Source: Adineta steineri (Eukaryota > Rotifera > Eurotatoria > Adinetida > Adinetidae). From it: 64,000 nucleotides of DNA. How positions within the stretch are numbered: position 1 is the first letter of the stretch; every line of letters starts with the position of its first letter. The notes below the pieces were generated by a model. That model did not search any database. It was not told the DNA's origin and worked only from the letters and a program-made list of their open reading frames with translations. Both the position numbers and the translations under genes were made by a program. Below are positions 1 through 12,200 of the stretch, in pieces. The stretch spans positions 62,001-126,000 of the forward strand of contig CAJNOI010000145.1 of the NCBI GenBank assembly GCA_905250115.1, given 5' to 3'.

Positions 1-253
1 TAGAAACTATCCAATACAATGTAACATTTCGCTTTCAGATAACCTAAAATTCACGTTATATCTCCATGTCAAGTATTTTGAAACTATGGAAGTCGTTGAT
101 AGTTTTACATGAAAGAACTGAATCGTATAAAATTTTTGTCAAATAATCAGCAAAATTAATGGTACGCATTAAAGAAACAGTCTTGTGCGTAAATAATTCT
201 TCATGTTGTATATATATATATATCTACCTTCTTGCTTTCTCATTATTTTTTAG

Positions 254-1198
254 ATGAACACAATGACTCTCTTAGTTTCTCTATCAAAAGATTTAAATTT
301 TACACTTATAAATAATCAATCATGGTTTATTCCTATCGATATTCTATTACTTATATGTCTCTTCTTAGCTATTCTATTAGCTTTCTTATTTTTATTTATT
401 ATTTTAATTGATAAAACATGTCATACAATTCCAATGATGTTTTTAGCTAATTCATGTTTCGCTTGTCTTTTCTTTACGATTATTATGTTTTGGGCGACAA
501 TCATCTCACTTTATAATGATCTTAAACAAATTTCCTATGAAGATTCATTTTGTATTTTTCGAGGTTATATGACTTATGTTACTGGTGGTGAATTATTTTA
601 TGGATATCTCTTACAAGCTATTTATAGTTATATGACAGTTGTTTATCCCACTCGATTATTTTGGCAATCAGCAAAATTTCAATTATTTCTCATCTGTTTA
701 ATGTGGGCATCTGTCTTTATATGTATTTTACCAATTTTACTCTCTCATGAAATCAAATATTAAGTTGATGATCAAATATGTCAGATGGTACTTCATCTTT
801 CTGTTGTAACAGTTTATACTGCATTTTATATCTATATAATACCGATGAGTGGAATTATGTATATATATTTGAAATTAGTTCGATATGTTAGAGGAATGAA
901 TCATCGTGTTACACCTGTCAATACTTTAATTCGTGCACAAAGAGAATTAAAAATGGTTTATCGAATAGTTATACTTATTATGATTTTATTAGTACTTGGT
1001 TTACCTATTACAATTTTTCTTTCTATAGGATTTATTACTGAACCACCAAAATATCATTTGCGTATAGCGTATATATTCGCTAAGATCTCGTTATTATTTG
1101 TAATGATTACATTATTTAAATTTACAGATCCAGTTAAAAGTTCAATAATGAAAAAACTAAGTCGACGACCAAATCTCGTGGCAGCCATAATGGCATAA
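254..1198 (+). pseudogene. Class-A-like 7TM receptor, interrupted by one in-frame stop
   Basis: Two open segments (254-763 and 785-1198) lie in the same frame and are separated only by a TAA at 761-763, so this is one receptor gene with a single nonsense codon. Hydrophobic helices follow an N-terminal SWFIPIDI stretch. The extracellular cysteines expected to form the class-A disulphide are present as DSFCIF, before helix 3, and DDQICQ, just after the stop. The paralogue at 3133 reads through at the matching point (EIVYDRNNQICQ against EIKY-stop-VDDQICQ). The DRY-like position at the end of helix 3 is YSY here but NRY in the paralogue, so the key arginine is also lost. A splice acceptor (tttttag) directly abuts the ATG. 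The ligand is unknown. The stop could be an allele or an assembly error, but with the missing arginine I favour a pseudogene. Confidence 0.75.
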
Positions 1199-3132
1199 AA
1201 GAGAATAGGAAAATTGATTGATAGAAAAAATATGTTTGATATCGTTTTGTATTCATATCATTAAAACAATTGCAAGGAATTTATTGTTTTTATATTTGAA
1301 TATTTCAGTTTTTTCTCGATATATTATATTTATAATGAGTGTGTCGGTTTGATGTTGATATATCAATCACAGCCCATCACCCACATTTACATCCATGCTC
1401 TTATTGCTTTCTTTCAACTAAACACGCGATTTGAACACATTGCATTCGATTTTTGACTATGCGTGATGGTGATGTCCAAGAATGAATAAAGATTCACTCA
1501 ATCTTTTTCATAATTTTGTAAAATATTAAGGGTGAGCGTGAGTCTGGGGATGTGAATGGACGTCTACTGTCTTAACTCGCATACTTACATTAACAGCCAG
1601 TTCCAGACCCACACCCACACCCACACCCTAGTTCAACATATGTAAATTATTTCTTTCTGATATTTCTATGTATTTATGTCATAGGATGAGGTAAGAGCCG
1701 CTTCATAATGATACTATTAAACGATTTTCTTGAAATTAGAAGCAACAGTTCTATTGTGTTTCACATTTTAATCCCGCCAGGGATTGCGCTAACAGCTTTT
1801 TTCTCTTTCATTTTCTTTATTAGCATGCAGGGGTGTTACTTTGTCTTGAATTTATAAATAAAGATAAAATAAAGAATAAAAAAATTGTTTTTTCTCTTAA
1901 TAAACTAAGCTTTTTTCTTTTCCAGGTAGGTCACCAAATATCATAAGGTCACAGACTAAAAAAAGATTCTGGAGAGAAGTTTTTCCATAAATCTTTAATA
2001 CCTCATATTCATTTGCTGACACTAATCCATATTAGAATGTGACTGATGACAGGAAAAAACTACGATTAATATTTATCTATTCATCGATCACTTGAAAATA
2101 TTTTCTTTATTCTTTATAAAATAAAGTAATACTCTTATTAGCATGCGATAGTAATTTTATCTTCTCGGCAGCAATAGTTTCGATAAACTACAAACTGAAT
2201 TTGGAATAAGTTTTAATTAATCTTATTCTCTTTTAAAACTACAGAGTGTGGGTGTGAGTTAAGAGTAGAGATACCGATCTACGACCTTGGTATATTTTCA
2301 AATAAATTAAAGAATAATCAACATAAAAATGTGGTCATCAGATGTTTAATCCAATGAATATTATATACAAAGATTAGCTTCAAACTTAGAGACCAATGGA
2401 GAAAATTGTGAGAGTTCTATTGAAAATGTCATGAAACGTACAAATTTTTGTTGTTACTGTCAATGTTTTGCATTTAATGCACTTCAGAAAATAGCGGAAT
2501 AAAAAGCGATGACAAAGCTTTTTTTTATGCTCCGTCATAATGCAAAGTTTTTTTCTATGTAAAGTTAATTATAAAGTTTTATTGATCATTTTAAGGCTAT
2601 CAGTTAATTAGTAACATACCGGGAAATGAATAATACGTATGCTAATGATAATTTAGCGGAACGTAAGAATATGAAATAACTGAGACGTATAAAAAAGAAT
2701 AAACATGCTATCCTTCTGCTAATCGTAAGAATAAAATGTACGGAAAAAATTTTCTTCCGTTTTCTATAGTTCATTATTTTCAGCATAGCGTTCTGAATAC
2801 AAATATATTTTGTTGATGCATAGAACATTCAAAAGTAAGATATTACATTGTTATATTATACACATCGTTAACTTTGAAACAAATTATATTTTAATTATAG
2901 TATATCATGATTGTTTATTGAAATGGTTCAATAGTTTATTGTCTTAAATAAGCAATCTTCTATGGTTTTCATTATATGATGTTGTTGAAACAAGAAAACG
3001 AGAAATTATTCGAGTGAAAAGCAAAAAAATGCTTCTATTTAATGTATAATTTATTTTCTTTCATAAAATCTCGCGCATGACTTATTTAATAGATAGAAGC
3101 TTATCATTAACTTTCTTAAATATTTTTCAGAA
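1199..3132. other. Intergenic region with C/A-rich telomere-like motif
   Basis: No gene recognised between the two receptor paralogues. It contains a G-rich/C-rich pair at 1529-1629, whose right arm has three ACACCC units in a row, and a single gagtgtgggtgtgag motif at about 2244. Confidence 0.6.
1529..1629. repeat. TGTGGG-like arm pair
   Basis: A G-rich arm (gggtgagcgtgagtctgggg) is followed about 50 bases later by cagacccacacccacaccc, which contains consecutive copies of the complement of TGTGGG. It is the longest perfect run of that unit in the window. Confidence 0.6.
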
Positions 3133-3907
3133 ATGAATTCATCATCATCTATACTGGCAAGAACATTAATGTCTAATTTAACAACAGCAGATGTCGAATC
3201 ATGGTTTATTCCTTTCGATATTTTCTCAGTAGTCTGTTCTATTTTTGTTATTATATGTGCTTTGTTTTTCTTATTTATTATCGTTTTGGATAAAACGTGT
3301 CATACAATTTCAATGATGTTAAGTGCTAATTCATGTTTCACTGTACTTCTATTTGGAATTAATCTACTGTCTGTATGTGTGTTTACATTTCAAAATGATC
3401 TCAAACAAATTGAATATGAAGATTCTCTTTGTATTTTTCGAGCTTATTTTGGTTATAGTGCATGTGCTATGATGAATTATTCATTTCTATTACAAGCTTT
3501 AAATCGTTATATTATAGTCATTTACCCACATCGTTTATTTTGGCAATCAATTCGAAGTCAAATATTTCTTATTTGTATAACATGGATGTTTAGTTCTGTT
3601 TATCCATTGGAATTTTTGTTATCTGGTGAAATAGTTTATGATAGAAATAATCAGATATGTCAAATACCTTTTCAACTTTCCTTCTCAATTAATTATATGG
3701 GATTCTGTGTCTATGTAATACCCGTATTGACAACTATATTTATTTATTTTAAACTAGTTCGATATGTGAAACAAATGAATAAACGTGTAATACCTGCAAA
3801 TATTTTATTACGTGCACATCGAGAATTAAAAATGGTTCGTCGAACAGTTATACTTATAATAATTTTAATTACAGTTTGTCTTCCATATCAAATATTAATT
3901 ATTATAT
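3133..3907 (+). CDS. Class-A-like 7TM receptor, 3' end lost in assembly gap
   Basis: This is a paralogue of the receptor at 254, with matching helix 1 (SWFIPFDIF), the DKTCHTI loop, the extracellular DSLCIF cysteine, an NRY motif at the end of helix 3, IYPHRLFW in the following loop and the second cysteine in NNQICQ. The sequence stays open for about 258 residues to LPYQILIII in helix 6 and then runs into 100 N at 3908. Helix 7 and the tail are therefore missing from the assembly. Sequence after the gap belongs to a different gene, so any reading frame continuing across the N is artificial. A tttttcag acceptor lies 2 bases before the ATG, consistent with leader trans-splicing. It is probably a surface chemosensory or peptide receptor, but no ligand can be inferred. 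Confidence 0.8.
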
Positions 3908-4007
3908 NNNNNNNNNNNNNNNNNNNNNNNNNNNNNNNNNNNNNNNNNNNNNNNNNNNNNNNNNNNNNNNNNNNNNNNNNNNNNNNNNNNNNNNNNNNNN
4001 NNNNNNN
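3908..4007. other. Scaffold gap (100 N)
   Basis: Exactly 100 N, a conventional placeholder whose real length is unknown. The left side ends in helix 6 of a 7TM receptor. The right side starts inside exon 3 of the ATPase/metallopeptidase gene copy A. The missing DNA should include the end of the receptor and about 1.2 kb of coding sequence for the ATPase domain of copy A, unless the join is a misassembly. Confidence 0.95.
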
Positions 4008-7000
4008 CAACAAACAACGATACCAATGCAAGAATTTTCAATTCCATAATACCACTCAAATTCCACGAGGAAAAAACTACTCCTGCTGGTATGAAAAGTA
4101 GTCTTTCGTGTACTAATGTCAATTATTCATATTCTTAGGTTATATATTTATTGGGCTTGGAACACAGCAATCTACAGGTATTGGAATGCATGTTTTTAGC
4201 CATTTCATCCCAACGATCGAACGTGAAAATCTTGATTTTCAAGATCCATATATTTCACAATGGAACAGAGAACTACTCCTATCCGCCGGACAAATTGCTC
4301 GATACGTTTATGATCAATTCATAATCAATAATACATCCATTATTACAAAACAAGAAGCATTACTTTCAATTTCTTCATTTCAATTTCAACCATCTGTTCC
4401 AAATAATAAGATTGGTATATAATATATGAAAACATCGAAATATATAAAAACATCTTTTTTTATTTTCAGGCGATACAATTCAATCCGGATTCTTCGACGA
4501 CACTAAGCTTTTTGTACGTGTGCTTAAATCTACCGATAATCCTGGTCTACATATATTTTTATCCAAAAATTCCTATTTATCGTCTTCTGAACATATGGAT
4601 TCGTTTCTTCGAGTCCCACTTATTCCCTTTGAATTATCACAAACTCATTTTTTTACAATTCTGCAAGAACGTGGATTGATAAACAATGCCGATTATCAAT
4701 TCATCGAACAGAAACTATCAGAATCCAGTTCAATTCTTATACTTAATGAATTTATTCAACTAGTTCATTACTTATCTACAAGTAAGATTACAAATGAGTG
4801 GTCTCAACGTATTCTTTCCGTTGTACGCTTTCGTGAAACAATTAGATCAGATATCATTATAATGAAAAATTTCAAATTTTATGACCCATTCAACGTTCCA
4901 TCGGTTCTTAAACTACCACAAAGTATTTTATCAGCTAGTATTGCTGTTCACTTTTCGGGTGAAGAACTCCAGAGTAGATTATATTTAACTCCATGGTCTC
5001 TTACGGAACTAATTGACTACTATTTGCATGCAGACCAACGATACATATTTTTGCTTCCGAAAGCAAATGTGCAATTGCTTAGTTTGTTCTCAAAACAATT
5101 ATATCAATTTCAAGAATTAGAATGGAATAAAATACAACTAACTTTATCTGGCATTAAATGTATACAAACAACACGTGGGATGAAAATACCTAGTGAATCA
5201 TATATTCCATCAAAAACTCTATCGTCATATGATATTCCTATTATCAAGTTTAATACGACTGAAGAAGATGTTAATGATTCTGAAAATAATTATTCATCTC
5301 ACAATTCTTTAGATGCTTTCATTTCTATTGAATTTCTTAAACGACTTGGATGCCGTACTTTTCATTTAGGATCATTTGTTGAATCTCAGAGTTTATCATC
5401 CAATGAAACCATGGAAATCTTAATTCCAAAATTAATGCAAGAACGAAAGAATATGACGGATGCAGATTTCAGTGCTTTGAAACAGAAAAGATGGCTGCAA
5501 GGTTAGTAAAAGATTGATTCTGAATTGCATGAACATTGTATCTAGTTATAATCTCTGAAAGCATGAGAAGAACATAATCAGTTAACACTAAATTAAGAAA
5601 GCAAAAGGAGATTTCAAGTTTTGCGATGTTTTTTGCTGGGATCCAAATAAGATATACCCTCTACCTACCCTTACCCTCTAGTTAGAACTGCTGTAAGTGA
5701 TTTTTTTATCTATGATCTTATTTTGAGAATAGGCACGGCACATGACTCGACCGGAAAAACAAATCGTCAATGTGTTCCACAAGAACTTTATTTTCCATCA
5801 GTTGCGATCGAACTTAATTGGCCCACATTACTTGTCATTGATTGGCCTGATATTAAATCGACCTCACAACAATATCTTTTTCTCAAACAACTAGGCGTCC
5901 GTGAAGTACCTGATTTATCACTCCTAATCGATCGTATTTCTCAAGAACACAATGCAAAATCATCCAACGAAAAGAAAAATCAACACAAATATCAATTACC
6001 CAAAGCACTTTCTTATTTCATCAAATATTTTCAACAACATTATTCTTCATTATGGACCACAACACACACCAATCAATTGTTTCTTCCATCTCGCTCTCCT
6101 ACAACAATTACAAATGATGATGATGCTGATAATAACAATAATCACAGGAACAATCAAGTCATTTTATCAAAAGCAGATCAACTTTTTCAAGGTATTGTAT
6201 CTGATGAAATGAGTCTAAACATATTTATTTGATTCTGAAATATACTAGATGATAGTCCATTATGTAACACATTATTACCTCAAGTCATGGAACTTTTCTC
6301 AAAATATTCTTTCGATATAGCAAGATTCAACATAAAAAAATCTCCTTCAATAGATACTGCCTTTGGATTATTTATGGAGAGAAAGAATGAATTATTGTTC
6401 ACAATCGAATCAACAAGAAAGATTTTTGCTTATCTAAATCAAGTTTATGAATGGAATGAAAAACGTTTCAACGAATATGTTAGTCGAATTGATTTTATTC
6501 CTTTGCAAGGTTTGTTGTATTCTTATAAGATAAAATATCGAATTGTGACAATTTGACATTTAGGAAGTACAATACTAAAGAAACCATGTGAAGTATTTAT
6601 TCGTTCGGATAATATGATATCAGTTGAAAGTTCAATAAACAATGTGGATACAAGTGGACTGATCGATTATGTAGATTTTGGTGAGGAAGGAAATAGTTTC
6701 CTGAAAAAGGTTGGTGTTTGCTGTTGGCCATCAGCATCGGTACTTGCTCAACTTCTTCTCGATCGACAAGCTAATTATTTCAGAAATTCAAATCAAAATA
6801 TCGAGATGCACTCGAAGAAGATGGATATTTATCTCACTTGTTTGCAAAAACTTGCAGGTAGTGTTACCGAATTAAATGAACCGGCTTTGGTCCGTCGGCT
6901 TCAAACAGAACCATGGTGTCTTGGTTACGAACTTAGTGAAGACAAAAATGATTCAAAGATGAAATTGTTTCGCATTGTATCTCCACAAGATGTTTATCTG

Positions 7001-9015
7001 AACGATAATAACGTTTGTGCCGTTATTTTTCACGTATTATGTGCACCAGATGATCGAACATTAAGCAACTTATACAAAAAATTCGGATCTAATTATTTAT
7101 CGAAATATGTGACAATAAATTCGGATCCAATAGGTATGTACATTTTAATTAGTGATATTATATATTATCCTAAGTACGATATCACACTTATTGTTCAAAA
7201 GATATACGCGAAAAAAGAGGAATATTACTTCTAGATAGCTAAGAAACAAAGTCTTTCAAAGATTCCATTTTATAGAATTATTTTATAATTCCAAGGTTTC
7301 ATAAAACATGATGTGAAATAGAATTGAGTGAAGTCTACTTGAAACTTTGGTATATATTTATAGGTGTAACTAAACGAACAGGTCGAGGTGATGACCTACA
7401 GATTTTAATCTTGGAACGTCTCGATATCTTGTTTATCGATAAACGAGTGAGTACTGAAAATAACATATAGTTTATTAAAATTCTTTTTAGCGTAAAGCAC
7501 TACCCAATCTTAATAACTATAACGTTGAGCTTATTCGTAAAACATTGGTCGTATGTGAAAACACTAACATTCGACATCAAATAACGTTCAAAGGGAATAT
7601 CGTGACACTTCAAGTAAGCTATATTATGTTTATAGTTATTTTCTTATTTATTTTTATAGCCAATTGATAGTTCATCTTGTGTACTTGTTCACAAACAAGA
7701 TAAAGTGACATTATACTTACGAGAAGATGAAGTAGCTATTGATCTCATGGACGTTGCTGTCGAACTTTCTCGATTTACACTCGGAAAAAACCATGAATTT
7801 GTTTATACCATTAAGGATTTGTTGTCAGCAACATTACGACAACTCGAACAACGCGGTGTACGTATTGATCTGTTGAAGAAGAACAAACAACAAACTGAAA
7901 GTAAGCTCTGTTAAATACAAAATTTTATATTTCAAAAATATATCAAAAAGAAAAATGAACGCTATAATTATTTTGAGTGATTTGTTTTTCTGTTGAATTC
8001 ATTTAGAATTGATGATGAATACTCCTAAAATATCAGATCAAGATGAACAGAACACGAGTAAATATTGACTCGCAATACTATTGCAACTATGTTTTGATGT
8101 CTTTACTAGATAAGATGACAGATAATTCATGCACAAAATCGACTAATGCAATTCCACAAACTAAAGATGCATCTAAAGATCCAAGTAAATATTTCTTTTA
8201 TATCGAAAAAAAAGAGTGTGGCAATAAATTTGAATTACTTGTTCAGAGTCATCCGTTATAAAAGAAGAGAGAAGACCAAAGTCGCCCGTAAAAACAAGCA
8301 AACAACAACCACTTGCTTCAAATGTTGAATGTAACTATAAGCCGAAAAAAATACCAGATTTCAGTGTAGATAAACAGAAAAAAGAAAAAAAAGTCTTAAA
8401 AACCATTAAAAACGGTCAACCATATATTAGTTCGAATTATACCTATCCGGAATATAAGAAAGAAGAAACAAATATTGTATGGCAACTGATTCCCACTATT
8501 CAGATGAAGCGTTATAAGGATGCATTTCATTCTATTCCATTGTTTCTCTCTGAGAATGTCAATGAATCAAAAATAATGATGGATGAAGCTAAGCAACTTG
8601 CATGGATACTCATTAATTTGGCTCGTCATGTATTTGAAATTCCTACTGAAACTATTCATCTTTATCAAGATGTCGATGGAGGTAAAGTTAAAAATGAATT
8701 TTTAAATATCAGTCATAACTTCAATTTTCTGTAGATAGTATTCAATTCAATCATAATGGTTCACTCTTTTTTAATATTCGTTATTTCAAACAAATATTTG
8801 CAGATCGCATCAGACCATTTCTTCACATTCGATCAACAACAATCCCTGAAATACATGAAGTTATTAATTTCTATTTTATAAACACATGTCATGCACTTGC
8901 GTATAACATCTATGATAGACAATTATTTCACAGTCTACAATGGATAGCAGTTTATTTCATGTATAAGAATGATTTGTTTCTGAAACAATTCTTATTTGAT
9001 GAGTATAACATTTGA
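4008..9015 (+). CDS. HSP90-like ATPase/DUF3684-type protein, copy A (5' truncated, metal site lost)
   Basis: Exons by splice sites and alignment to copy B: 4008(partial)-4088, 4139-4414, 4470-5501, 5733-6191, 6249-6509, 6564-7133, 7364-7446, 7491-7613, 7660-7900, 8007-8057, 8110-8184, 8247-8681, 8735-9015 (TGA). Reading phase is consistent throughout, and the exons at 4139, 4470, 6249, 7364 and 7491 have the same lengths as their copy B partners (276, 1032, 261, 83 and 123 bp). The exon at 4139 encodes the signature FIGLGTQQSTGIGMH followed by IPTIEREN, as in fungal and animal DUF3684 proteins with a sacsin/HSP90-type ATPase. The ATPase domain itself would lie in the gap. The last exon has CHALAYN where copy B has CHELAHN, so the catalytic Glu and second His are gone. 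The linker is rearranged into two tiny exons plus a Lys-rich exon. It is probably expressed or only recently decaying, since no frame lesion is seen. Confidence 0.8.
5791..6780 (+). repeat. Gene-conversion-like tract, copy A partner of 12696-13685
   Basis: These 990 bases align without any indel to 12696-13685, with about 30 mismatches counted by eye (about 97% identity). The tract covers most of one exon, two whole introns, one whole exon and part of the next. Just outside it the two genes diverge sharply. The pattern suits recent gene conversion or a template switch between the tandem copies. Confidence 0.8.
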
Positions 9016-9207
9016 AAACAAAATGATTTGTCCTTAATCAATAGACAGTTATCAGTTATATTTTTAAATAAATTATCTAATCAAGATAAGAGATACATAT
9101 AACATATCTGCACCTATTCGTACCCACTCTATCTTCAAATAGTGTATATAATTTAATGTCATGATTATTTTTCTTTTCAGATTGAAAAACACTTACATAT
9201 ATATTTA

Positions 9208-12200
9208 ATGTCGAGTAAGAAACGTTCATCATTTACCAAGTTGAAAGATATTCAAACGGATTCATTGGATAATGGATTTGAAGGACAAGTGACAATTAAT
9301 ACACGGATGTTTATTGACAAAGCTCTTGCTCGTTATTCATCTGACTTTATTATCTGTCGCGAACTTATTCAAAACGCAGATGATGCACATGCAACATGGT
9401 TTCATTTCGAGATTACATGTTGTCCATTGAAAGATCTAAAAGATTTTCAAAGTTCTCAAGGTAATCATCCAGTTCGACATCGATCGACGCAATTTATCAG
9501 TGAAATATCGAATGCTTTTCGAATATTTAAACCCAATACACTACTTTCTCCATCAAGTGAAGGAAGTCATGCACCTAATAATGTTTTATCAGAACGAGAT
9601 TTTCATAACTATTGTATTACTGAAATTCGGGCTAACAATAATGGACGTGTATTTAATGAAACTGATTGGGAACGGGTAATGTCCATTGCAGAAGGCAATA
9701 CTGATGTCGATGCAGTCGGTCAATTTGGTGTTGGATTTTTCTCCGTTTTTTCTTTATGTGAAGAGCCAATAATCATATCCGGAAATGAGTATATGGTATT
9801 CATGTGGGAAAATGATGTTTTATCAACAGTGAGAAATGAAATGTCCGATGAACAGCAAAATCAATCGACTACAATCATTCTGACACTAAAGAATTACTAT
9901 AAGTTACTAACTGATCCAACATTAACAGCGGGCAATCAGTCCAAATCAAATAAAAAAATGAGCGATATAGAACCAAAAATCGATTTAACAGAGCTTAAAA
10001 CGTATTTTACAAAAGGTAACTACATAGTTATAATATATCTCACGTGGAATTATTTAACTGTAATTGGAGGTGCAGTTTTGAAAGATTCATTTACTAATGA
10101 TTTAGAATTAGGAGAAAAATCTGTACAGTACCAATATAGATACTGATGATTGTTTGAATATATTAGATAACTTTTTAAATAAATTTATTTTTTTCTACTA
10201 TGTATTTACTATCGTCCGCTTAGCCTAATTACATCATGATCTTTGTTTAGTACTCTCGTTCACAAAGCACATTAACGAACTTACCATCAAAATCAATAAT
10301 TTGATAGTGTTTCATGTCACTAAACGAAATAAACTGGCGCCGATGCTTAGAGATGATTTGCATTTTTATGTAAAAAAATCTATTAATAATATGCTGTCTT
10401 TTAATTCTTATGAACAAACTACACAAACATTTAATATTATGAATGGTCCATCGATAACTTTAAATCATGTCTCTGTTCAAGCATCAGTACATATTGATGA
10501 TAGTTTTCATCAAGAAATTCGACAGATCCTGAAAAAAGATTTACCGACCACTGTTCGAATTACACTTCTGTTTACACCAAACACGGTATGTTACTTATTT
10601 TCATAAATTCTTAATACCATAATACACTTTTAGATTATTGAGCAACAACTTCAATCTTCAGTAAATAAAGACATTAATGCAAAAATTCTCAAATCATTGA
10701 TACCACTCAAATCTAATAAAAATGAAATTATTCCTTCTGGTAAAATAAATACTTGAATAAACAATTCACTATAGATGTCTAAGAGTCGTTTTAGAAGATA
10801 AATTTAAACTATTTTTTCCATCTTCTCATATTTAAAAGTATAATATTTTCTATGAGTAGTTTTGCATAATCTATTGAAATGATGACTTGTACGCTAATGT
10901 ATGAATCATTTTTCAGGTTACGTATTCATTGGTCTTGGAACACACCAATCCACAGGTATTGGAATGCATGTTTTCAGTCATTTTATACCAACGATCGAAC
11001 GTGAAAATCTTGACTTAGAAAATCCACATATCTCAAAATGGAATCAAGAACTTTTATTATCAACTGGACAAATTGCTCGATTTATTTATGATCAAACAAT
11101 GAATAGAAATTCGTTTATTAACAACAAACAAGAAGCATATCGTTTCATTTCGTCATATTCATTCGAACCATCAGTACCAAATAATAAAATTGGTACATTG
11201 TTCTTATACAATCAGACTATAATCATCATTATTGTTTATTCTAGGTGATGCTATTCTATCAGGATTTTTTCATACGACTAATGAACTTTTTGTATCTGTG
11301 CAACAATCACCATCGAATTCTGAAATTCGTTCAATTTCATCTAAACAAGCTTATCTCGCCCATTCACCGGATATCTATACATTTCTTACACTCCCACTCG
11401 TTCCTTATAATCTGGTTGAAACGAAATTCTTTAAACATCTTGAACAATTGAAATTAATTGCCGTTGTAAATCATACAATCATTGAAAAAACAATTCCTGA
11501 TACGGTACTTTTATTAGAAGAATTCATTAATTTAGTTCGTTGGTTGTGTAAGAATAAAACATCTCTTCAACGTATATTTTCATCAATAACCTATCGTGAA
11601 AATATAACATCATCGAAGATCTCATTAAAAAATATTCAGTATTATATAAATAAAAATATAATTTCATCAATTCTTCCATTACCATCTAATATTTTACCAA
11701 TAAATGTATCTATTCGATTTTCATCGAATGAACTTGAAGGAAATTTATCATTGTCGAAATATAATTTTAGACAGTTAGTTGATTTCTATTTATTGAATAA
11801 ACAACATTATCTTCTTCGCAATGCTGATACATCTCTACAAGTACTTAATCTTATTTGTCAACAGTCAAATCAATTTTGTGACTCGGAATGGAATTCAGTT
11901 AAATCAATACTTTCTAATATTAAATGTATACCGACAACACAAGGTATGAAAATACCTAATCAATCATACATTCCATCGACTATTCCTTTATTACCTGAAG
12001 TACCGAAGATTACAATTAATCTTACTAATGATAATCAAAATTCAAAGAAAATCAATAAAACATATCAACAATCGACTGATGCATCAAGTGATTTCGTTTC
12101 AAAAGAGTTTCTCAAACAAATTGGATGTTGTACTTTTCATTTACAATCGTTTATCGCTGCTCGACATGCATCATCCGATGAACGTATCGAAAGATTGATT

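Noticed and set aside
1600..1632. True telomere or chromosome end
   Set aside because: Only about three consecutive units, and the motif is scattered through the whole window between genes.
3895..4122. Open frames crossing the N runs (also at 18032-18274, 33643-33941 and 52937-53120)
   Set aside because: They exist only because N codons are read as open; flanking sequences belong to different features or to none.
5952..6212. Met/Ile-rich alternate frame, also present at 12857-13117
   Set aside because: Out-of-frame shadow inside a coding exon; conserved only because the DNA tract itself is nearly identical.
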